In this document: piece after piece, positions 51,889 through 64,000 of the stretch
How the letters are laid out: every line of letters begins with the position of its first letter
Position numbering within the stretch: position 1 is the first letter of the stretch
Origin: Anaspis maculata
Lineage: Eukaryota > Arthropoda > Insecta > Coleoptera > Scraptiidae
DNA: 64,000 nt
Reading direction: 5' to 3'
Assembly (NCBI GenBank): GCA_949128115.1
Contig: OX421965.1
Span: 9,393,420-9,457,419, forward strand
Notes under the pieces: generated by a model
What the model was told of the DNA's origin: nothing
Database searches by the model: none
The model's input: only the letters and a program-made list of their open reading frames with translations
Translations under genes and position numbers: made by a program

Positions 51889-54800
51889 TTAGGCATCACC
51901 ACGCAGATTTACCAAGCTAATCTTGAACTGAAGCAGCACTATAAGGTAAATTGCAACCGTCGCCAAGCTCTGAAAAGTAATTAAGTCAGAGCAGAAGATG
52001 AAATAGCAGACTTACCGTGCTTAAGAGTTCCCTGTTTACGACCGAGTACCCGCGCAGCGATACTCTCGGAGGGTTCATTTTAATAGCAATCAGGAACAAT
52101 TCGATCTGGAATGTTAGAATTAAAAAGAAAGAAAATGGTCGTAGGAATGTTCTTGATATTTTTGTCGGCACACACTTCTTTGCGCGTGTCTAGCTCCACG
52201 CGACTCAGCTCGATTTTCAGGAGTGATGTTTGTACTCTCGACGCGATGTTTAGGGACGCTTGGTGTGAACAGTCGCAAAATATGAAGAACAGCATGAGGC
52301 AGTAAGTGCTGTCGACTAAAAGTCCGATTTCTTTGAAAGTGAAGCGTATGCCGTGGTCCACGATTTCGGAAGTGAAGCCGTATACCTCAAAACAATAATT
52401 TCTGTCTTATAGGAACAACTTATTACTTTTTTGGAGAGTAGGCATTTATAGAGTAATGACGTTGTCGGATCGAGTGAGGACAGCTCGACCATTGTCGTAT
52501 CAGTCCTCGTTAAAGTTTATTGAGTAATAATTATTTGCTATCGCGTTAACAACTCGTGACTTTGCGCTTTTTCCATGGACCTGTACTCAAACTGTACTGC
52601 TGTTCAGGATACCAGACCGAACAATCAATTATTCCCTAAGAGCGCTATCATGGTAGCTAAAATAATAGACGTTCTCGAAAGCCTACTTGAAATTTACATT
52701 TGAATTTGGTATTTATAGATATTGATACTTGTTCCTTGAATCAAGTGTGCATTAACAATTTTGTGTTTCTTTGAAACGCGCGGTCAGGTTTGTTCACCCC
52801 CAAAAAATGTACCGTGAGAAGAAAGTTTGAAAGCCACCGATTGGCAGGTTTCTGATCGCTGTTTCTATTTGAATAACTTATATGTATACTGCTAGAATAT
52901 GCTCATATCAGTCTGGCTTAGATACAGGTCCATCCATGATACCTCACCCCTTGATGTCCACGGTACCTTTCTACGTACAGAGTGAAGCTTAATGCTATCT
53001 TCGTCGACTTGTGTTTTGTATAGGTGGTAGGTACTAACGTCCAAAATTAAGGGGACACTTTTTAAAATTCCCTCACGGGCACAGGGAAACCACTCAGCCT
53101 TTTTTATATTTTTCATAAGGAAAGTACTGCCATTTATCCTACTGCTATTTATTTTACTCCCAATTCCCTGTATCTTGAAAACTAACCCACGACAAATTTG
53201 TTTTGAGGACTTGTTATACAGGGTGTTTGATTTTTTTTGTCGATATTTTAGGAGATGTTAGTGCATAAAAAGTACTTTCGCCAAAAATAAGTAAAAAAAA
53301 ATTTAAAATCTCAAATTTTACAAATATGACAGAAGTCAGTATGATTAACTTGTACGTATGCATCAACTTACTCTGTGTATCAAAACCCAGTCAATCAATT
53401 TTGGAGTTATAACAAAAAAAAAACATTTTCAAAACTCAACTTTGGAAACCTCTGCCTGCGTTATAATGCGTTTCCGATATGAATTTTTTCGAGGCAGTCC
53501 ACTAATTTTTTGGTGCTCTACCATCTCCTAAAATATTGACCAAAAAAGTGAAACACCCTGTATAATAGGTCAAGGAAGCTACCCTTGACAGACAAGTCAC
53601 AAGTTGCAAATCACCCTGTAGTGACATCGTTGAAAAAAAAACTCAACTCCAGTAATAATGTATTGTTTTGACTGGATATCTTTCAATCAGGGGGCAAAGG
53701 TTATCCAGGAATTTTCATGCAATTTTTGCTATAGGTGGACATCAATCTTCAGAGATCTCTCGTCAATAGTTACACTAGTCAAATTCTACATCACATCATC
53801 ACATTTACCCCACTCCACCTTACCAGAAAAGTATCAATACGATAGTAGAACTGCTCAGTAGTGAACAGTAGGTAACGGTGGCGAGATGGAGGGGAACTGA
53901 CGGGAACCTACCCTAGCAACCGGTCACATCGGAAGGCCGGGGATATCTGAGAAAATATATTGCTAGTCCAAACACGAGGGCGGATAACATGTAATAGTGT
54001 ATTATATAACAAGCAACGAAAGTGATAGTTTTCACATGAGTGCGAAATCTACTCGAATCACTCGGAATTACTCGGTGACCACGAATGCAAGAAACACACT
54101 TTTTCCGATTTGTGTACACTGTTTTTTTTTTCGACTGGCCTCTCCTCCCTGCCATACGTGTGTAAACTGACGTTGAAGCGACTTTCCCTGATCAAATTTT
54201 TTGCATGCAATAGTATGTGGTCAGGTGAGTCTATTTCGATATTTAGGTAAATTTGTCGTTCTCCCTAAACAAAGTGTCAGTTGAGAGATGTGCCATTTAT
54301 TTGTTTGGCTTTCATCGCTTGAGCTACAGCTACAACGAAAACAGCCTTCTTTTCTGGTGTCCATTTTCAAGAGTTCAGTTTCGAGTGTAGTTACCAGTTT
54401 CTTAGTAATTTCCCAACTTTTCTAGCTGACCTCTTTAAGTTACATTACAACGATTTTTTGAGTCAATTTTTACAACATTTTTGGGGAATGACAACGCTCT
54501 GAATGCCGGGCCGGCTATTTAGAGGAGGAGGAAATGTCACATGTATGGTTTGACGTCAGCCTTCCCCCGCAACAAGAGTAGTGGTAAGTAAAATCAACGC
54601 AAAATGGGTGTGACGGAGACTGACGGGTTTAGTTTCAACTAGCGAAGTAGTGCGAGCGAATCGGCGCTGTCGGACCATTCCCTAAGTAAGGAAGGATTAT
54701 TCCCTTGCATGTGAATGTACGTGTGTGAGTTGAGAATGCGAGAAGAGCTCGAAGGGCAGCGCAAGTGAAGGTAGGTCTTAGATATTGTAGTCAATAGGTA

Positions 54801-56513
54801 AATACACAATTAAATGAGAATGGACTCTCGCAGCTCTCAGCCCTACCATAATGTAAAATACTCTTCGAGCTTTCCCAATGGAAAATTTGTAAAGAATCTG
54901 CCGAGTGGTTTTCCTGTGAAAATTTCGGAAGTCTCCTCAATTTTGGATTATTAGTATATAAAAGCCAGTACGCAACTTCTCTCTTTGCCTTGACTTTTTC
55001 AAGTTACTTACAGCGATCGTTATGTTGGTCAACATGAACAGAGAATATGTCGAATAAGTTCTGGCGTACGCGTTGCCGAGTTTCTGCACGATGTCGCTCA
55101 AGGACAACCACAAAACTCTGTAGTGCGCTATTATGTACGCGGAGCAAGAATCCTTGATGTCCTGAAACTCATCTTTTACAACATTGCCTTCATTGGTTTA
55201 GCCCGAGAGGTAAACCGCTTAAGGGATTTGTACAAAAGAGGTTACTTTTGCGGCTCAAGGCCCCCGAGGTTTTCTGCTGAGTTACTTCAGAGTTCCCAGA
55301 GCTTTTTTTAAATTTAATTGTCTTATTTTATGAGGCGACATTTAGTCATAAGCTGCTCTACCATGCAACCTCGAAAACCTTTGGAGCTCTCCGGAGTGCA
55401 CCCAGAGCTTCTCGGAGGTCTCCAGGAGGCCCTTCCGAGAATTCTCCTCGAGGTCCCCTAACTTGTACAAAAGAGGCTCACAGTTTATCACTCGGTTTTG
55501 TTTCACGTTACTTTGCGAAATTGTGCAGCTAACGCAGTGCTAGCATCGCCCAAAGCTCGACAGTTGATGTACCACAAAGCGCAGTTCATGTTGATCATGG
55601 TTATGATGTGGATGTACGCCGTGGTGTGATACAAAGTGAAGCCATCCAACAAGGCGCTGAGACTCAACAAGAAACCCACGGCCAAAAGTAAACAGCCAGC
55701 GCTTATGATTATGATCAGTTTGCTCAGGTTCGGAAATACCAAGTCCTTGCCTGGAAATAAGGTTCACTTTGATGCCTCACGGTACAGTAGTAGAGTAGGT
55801 ATAGCTACAGAAGCCTCACTCAGAGCTAAATCTTTGATATATCGCATCAAGCGTCAAAGACTTTGAGCACTTCGGCCTTCTCTTTGCCGCTCTAATTTCG
55901 CTGTATTTGCCGAGTGATGCTATTCTGTATAATTAATTATGTGATATCTAGATATTTCACCTGTGATTTTGTAATAGTTCAGCTGGAAAGGACCCCAGCT
56001 GTTTTTATAGTCGCAAACTTCGTACGCAACGCTCCAGCCGACGTATGGTATAAAAAAGTGCGGTATCAAGTACACGATGAATATAATGGAATAAATGTAC
56101 TCGTCGAACTTTTTGCTCTTGTTCACCAAAATATCGATGCGTTCGAACCCAACGAATACCACCAGAACAGTGGCTAGGGCGTAGAAAAAGTACGCATAAA
56201 TCATCGGAATACTGGTCCAACCGAAAGTGATTTTCCCGATTCGGCCTCGCTGCACGGGCATGACCCCCATCACTCGAAACAGCGTGAGCAACAGCTTGTG
56301 GTCTTTGTAAAACTGATCATGGTCCTCTATGGTTTGCCCGTCGGACGAGTCCAGTTCTGCCCGTTTCTTGATCTCTTGAGCTCTGGCGCTGCCCTTGAGC
56401 CATTTCGAAATTTGCCTGATATGCAGTTCTTTGCCGTACAGCTCGGCCAGGTCACCCACTTCCAGTTGCTTTGCCATGACTGAAGCGAGATGCGTATGTC
56501 GTTCACGGTTCAT
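51889..56513 (-). CDS. CO2-class gustatory receptor (Gr21a/Gr63a clade), six exons, 440 aa
   Basis: Exons: 56513-55961, 55750-55512, 55161-55012, 52385-52176, 52105-52016, 51969-51889. Phases agree throughout. It is a seven-transmembrane insect chemoreceptor; the clade forms the antennal or palpal CO2 sensor with one or two sister subunits. Clade-specific blocks are clear: DHKLLLTLFRVMGVMPVQR, VFVGFERIDILV, IPHFFIPYVGWSVAYEV, HTTAYIHIITMINMNCALWY (nearly invariant), KLGNAYARTY, DHGIRFTFKEIGLLVDS, IAIKMNPPRVSLRGYS and the C terminus IVLLQFK. Length is typical. I cannot settle which of Gr1, Gr2 or Gr3 it is. The start could instead be the internal Met at residue 13 (MAKQLEVGDL). The start lies 44 nt after the dioxygenase stop. 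Intron 3 (2.6 kb) holds a foldback; the others are 46-350 nt. Confidence 0.9.
53217..53562. repeat. 346-bp foldback, TACAGGGTGTTTGAT family, in receptor intron 3
   Basis: Ends TACAGGGTGTTTGATTTTTT and AAGTGAAACACCCTGTA, with CGATATTTTAGGAGATG paired to CATCTCCTAAAATATTGAC. Third copy of the family seen at 5996 and 38591. Confidence 0.8.
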
Positions 56514-56515
56514 AT

Positions 56516-56521
56516 TTTATT
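56516..56521 (-). terminator. Poly(A) signal of the dioxygenase, 2 nt before the receptor ATG
   Basis: AATAAA on the minus strand begins 36 nt after the dioxygenase stop and ends 2 nt before the receptor start codon at 56513. Cleavage 10-30 nt downstream would fall inside the receptor coding sequence. Confidence 0.55.
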
Positions 56522-56557
56522 CAACTAATAATTACATGTGTAGTATGGAACGTGTGA

Positions 56558-60674
<4,117 letters not shown>

Positions 60675-61202
60675 TCTCTTGATTCCACCGAGCGACTGAG
60701 CCCGACTTAATCAGACTGACGTAATTTGTGGAAGAATAATCTACTATCGGGTAACAACTTTTCTAACGCAATCAATCGTGTGAAGAAATAAGATATACGG
60801 AAGGCATTTTTTCAGCTGCTTGGGTGTTGGATCAAAATAACGCTGCCTAGTTTTTATTCAATTAGCATAACATACCCCCACTTCCAGGATTGATTTTCTA
60901 CTTCCGCATCGAAGGGTGTCAATTACACCTGAGGGTGGTAACTCTATCGTGGAATAAATTGGGTTAAAAAAAGTTATACAGGTAAATGAACGGTTTCAGT
61001 CTAGTATTACGGATTCGTGTTTCATTATGGAATTGCGAAATAAAACCAAACTGTTTCTCATTGTCAACAGATATATAAAATTATATAATTAAGTCAACTC
61101 GTCTGTGATGATTTAAGTATAAATAAATTAGGTCTATACTCTTTGCTTAGGCATATACTTATAAAAATACAAATTGATTAGCTATGAATATGAGGCAGAG
61201 AT
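60675..61202. other. Intergenic stretch: dioxygenase 5' flank and ABCG 3' flank
   Basis: Must hold the vermilion promoter and the 3' UTR of the ABCG gene, both on the minus strand. A TCAGTCTG initiator-like site is at about 60711-60718, ~40 nt before the ATG. No TATA box is evident. Confidence 0.4.
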
Positions 61203-61619
61203 TCACCGAGCTTGTATGCTGAAGTGTGACTTGACGAAGTTGCCGACGTACTTCAAGGCCACGAAGGCACTGTTTGGGGATAACCTCTGTTTCAAAAGGT
61301 AGAAGCTGGTGCCGCGCATCGCCACCAGAAAGACGACGAGGGCCAGGTAGTCGATCCAGAGGACGGCGTTCTCCATGCCCATGATCTCGATGAAACGGTC
61401 CAGATCGGTGAAGATGCAGAACGTCTCCTCTTCTGGACACGCCAGGGGCGCTCGGTCTTTCATCATTATGTTGGTCAGGGCCTCGAACGAATACCTGATG
61501 TAGCTGAAGTGCATCGAGATTTTGATCAGGATGGGGATGCTGGCGTAGCCCTCGCCAAAGCCGTACGCCGAAAAGACCAGGCAGGGCACAAGCAACACCG
61601 GTGCCAGGAACATGCTGTT
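61203..61619 (-). CDS. ABCG-subfamily transporter, terminal exon only
   Basis: An acceptor TTTACAG at 61620 opens a 138-codon frame ending in TGA. The translation is the last part of an ABCG half-transporter (the ABCG1/ABCG4 group of lipid or sterol exporters, related to white): a membrane helix in MFLAPVLLVPCLVFSAYGFG, the extracellular re-entry loop with SFEALTNIMM, the conserved LACPEEETFCIF cysteine segment, then WIDYLALVVFLVAMRGTSFY as the final helix, and a 25-residue C-terminal extension after LKQRLS. The ATP-binding cassette and the first helices are not in the window; the preceding intron is at least 2.3 kb and full of repeats. The exact paralogue is not assigned. Confidence 0.85.
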   Translation of the reverse strand, partial: NSMFLAPVLLVPCLVFSAYGFGEGYASIPILIKISMHFSYIRYSFEALTNIMMKDRAPLACPEEETFCIFTDLDRFIEIMGMENAVLWIDYLALVVFLVAMRGTSFYLLKQRLSPNSAFVALKYVGNFVKSHFSIQAR

Positions 61620-61959
61620 CTGTAAACATAATCAGTTTCTATATTTAGTAAAAATGATATCGATATTACTAATTATTATTATTATTATTATTTTTACTGC
61701 AGCTATTTTTGTAATGACTCGACGAAGGATTGAATAACTTACGGAACTAATATAGGTACAAGGTCAAAAGATATAGCGCGCGGATGATCAAGCAATACAA
61801 TACATAGACTGTGAGCTAGCGGCCTTTGAGATCATGTCATTTCTGACCGCACCATACTTTTTGTGGTGATAGCCACCCACATGGTAGTTGCTGAAACGCC
61901 AGTCTGCCTCCCCAAAGCGAGTCGTCTTGGGGGCTGCCAATTGTCAAAAGTCCCCCAAA

Positions 61960-63200
61960 AAACCCCAATTTTGCGCCGTTAATCCGATCGACTTGAAATT
62001 TGGTATACAGACAAGGTCTTGCTGTCAAATGAGCTGATTAATTTTTGGCTGTCATCTGTCAAGTGGAAGTGTCATTATCAAAAAATGACAGAAGTTTTAA
62101 TTTCACAAAACTTGACCTGCAATATGTTATTTGAAAGCTCTAAAAACTGTATTCAGGACAATTGAAAGTATCCCTCCAACTCTCATTCGTCGGTAATTAA
62201 AAAATATCAAAGTTCAAAACTTTGACATTTTATTCTTCAAAATCTATCCGATAGACTGAGATCAAATTCGGCATAAAGCAACAAACTAAAATAATCTAAT
62301 TAAATCTGCAGTTGCAGTTTTCCACCATTTCCCAACAAGGCGTTACGAATTTTTGAATTTCCTCTTGGCAGTTGCCACCCGAGAGGGCCGCTCAACCGGA
62401 TTCTGACCAGGACAACACACGTTTAGTGTAGAACTCAACTCAGATGGTCTTTTCTGCTAGGGGATTGACTTTTTCCGACAAATTTCAACTGATATCAAAA
62501 GTAGATTGGATTGGGTGTAATGTAGGCCTATTTTCAAACGCAACGTGGTTTTCCGGCGGCAATTTTTACTTTCCCGGCCCCACCAACATGGAGGGAAAGT
62601 ATTGTAATCGTGCAGAAAAAAAGTTTTGAGATTTCACCGGATATATCCATTTTGAGGTCCCCCAAGTCGATTAAGACCATTTCCAGAATGATGTCTGTCT
62701 GTAGGTGTGTATGTGTGTGTGTGTGTGTGTGTATATGTGATCTTCCACGATAACTGCCGAACCGTTTATCCGATCAATTTGAAATTTGATATGCAGACGT
62801 GGTTTCGCCCTGGAATGACCGGATTAGTTTTTGGCTGACATCTGTCAAACATAAGTGTCACTATCAGAAAATGACAAAAGCTACATCTCACGGAACTTGA
62901 CTTGCAATATGTCATTTGAAAGCCCTTGAAGAACTGTATTCAGAACAGTTAAAAGTATTTTCCTACCTGTTGTCTGTCAAATTATAAAAAATATCAAAGT
63001 CTGGAACTTTGCCATTTAATTATTCAAAATCTATAGGACAGATGTGAACCAAACCCGGCAGGAAGCAACATTACCAAAGAATCAAACTAATGCTGAAGTT
63101 GGAGTTTCCCACCGTTTTCCGGACAAGCGCTATGGATTTTTTAAAATTTTCCTACCCGATTCCAGCCTCGCTTGCCTGTTCCTCGATTTTTGGCCTATTT
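61960..63200 (+). repeat. Two head-to-tail copies of the (TG)n interspersed repeat
   Basis: A 5'-truncated unit (about 61960-62565) ends in CCGGCGGCAATTTTT and is followed directly by a new unit from 62566 (ACTTTCCCGGCC, TTTCACCGGATATATCC, (TG)n at about 62703-62735). Both match 25485-26270. Head-to-tail joining suggests tandem insertion or unequal exchange. It lies in the ABCG intron. Confidence 0.65.
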
Positions 63201-63324
63201 AATTTTTTTAGCAACATAGCAACCAAACCGGTAGGTAACTACGTTTTTGTTACGAATCGTATCAATGTCAAAGTGACAACATGAACGCTGTTCTCGGCAG
63301 GTTCTCGGTGTTTTCTTTTGTATC

Positions 63325-63670
63325 TTCTTGCATTATTTGGGGCAACAGTGCGAACCGATCCTTTGTGTTGTTTGGGGCTCCGTAAACCCCCTTGTGTTTT
63401 CTGTAGTTTTAGCAACTCCAGTATGCTCATTCCATTGACGTATATGTACAAACTGTAATGTGTGCAGTTCCCTTATTTGATTCGGTACCAGGGCCCCATC
63501 CCCATGGTGTCTGCTGTTCAAGGCCCTGATGGGGCCCCCATCTGTGTCTATCAGATTTTGCCGTTTCAGGCCAAAACTGCGGCCTTGTGTCTTCTTGGGT
63601 TCGTTGAAGCCCTCTAGGCTCCTGGTGTCTACGGGTGTCTCTTGAAGCCCCACTGAGCCCCCCCTTTTTT
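63325..63670 (-). repeat. GC-rich dispersed repeat, copy 2 (inverted), plus a partial copy
   Basis: Complement of the 31281-31665 unit: TTTGGGGCTCCGTAAACCCC, CAGTATGCTCATTCC, CATGGTGTC and CTTGAAGCCCCACTGAGCCC. A partial third copy runs from about 63865 to 63930 in the same direction. The window ends in unassigned repeat-like sequence that matches 26915-26960. Confidence 0.6.
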
Positions 63671-64000
63671 TAGTTTTCAGAACTATCGTGCCTTCAGGTG
63701 TGGTTCGGACCTAACTTCTTGATGGGCTCGAAGTCTCATTTCAGAGGTCACCACTTGTGCGCCCTGAATTGCACTCAATTAGAACTCTGCCCCAGGTTTT
63801 CAATCCGCGACTGATTTTCACCGGCTATTTTTCAAACAATAATTTAGGTTGCATCATTGAAGGCAACAGTGCGCCCCGATTAATTGTGTCTTCAGGTGTT
63901 GTTTGGGGCTGCGTAAACCCCTTTGTGTGGAACTAGCATTGCATTCTTGAGATATCACAACAGTTAACTACCTGTAGCTCCAATCAAATCGAAATCAGGT

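Noticed and set aside
61640..64000. Further exons of the ABCG transporter
   Set aside because: I looked for the preceding transmembrane exons on the minus strand and saw only repeats; they are presumably beyond the window.

Overview
The window is nuclear DNA from a holometabolous insect, most likely a beetle. Evidence: GT-AG spliced genes with very short introns (46-75 nt) beside multi-kilobase ones, AATAAA poly(A) signals, a CO2-class gustatory receptor (this clade is known from flies, moths and beetles), and AT-rich intergenic DNA packed with TA-flanked foldback elements. The order Coleoptera is an inference; the sequence alone does not name a species.

Six protein-coding genes can be modelled. 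From left to right they are: a single-exon GT31 beta-1,3-galactosyltransferase (+, 795-1922); a six-exon NOM1/Sgd1-type nucleolar MIF4G-MA3 protein (-, 37559 down to 9968, 875 aa); an intronless mitochondrial ATP synthase subunit d (+, 28512-29042) lying inside the ~22.7 kb second intron of NOM1; a four-exon type 7 / purple acid phosphatase (+, 37861-49285, 449 aa) divergent from NOM1 across ~300 bp; a six-exon CO2 gustatory receptor (-, 56513-51889, 440 aa); and a five-exon tryptophan 2,3-dioxygenase, the insect vermilion gene (-, 60674-56558, 382 aa). The terminal exon of an ABCG transporter (-, 61619-61203) sits at the right, with the rest of that gene beyond the window. All splice junctions in these models were placed by eye on GT/AG plus reading phase, and every model closes in frame.

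The dioxygenase and the receptor are in tandem with only 44 nt between stop and start codons, and the dioxygenase poly(A) signal lies 2 nt before the receptor ATG. Most other DNA is repetitive: large inverted-repeat (foldback) elements of 0.5-2.5 kb, many sharing the terminus TACAGGGTG; short MITEs of 100-240 bp; two tRNA-derived SINE families; head-to-tail and dispersed repeats; and one broken Tc1/mariner-type transposase inside a 2.5 kb palindrome. Several insertions are nested. One gene-free stretch of the NOM1 intron (23304-23970) holds nine exact copies of TTACGAT in 667 bp and is the best candidate for an undescribed regulatory module.
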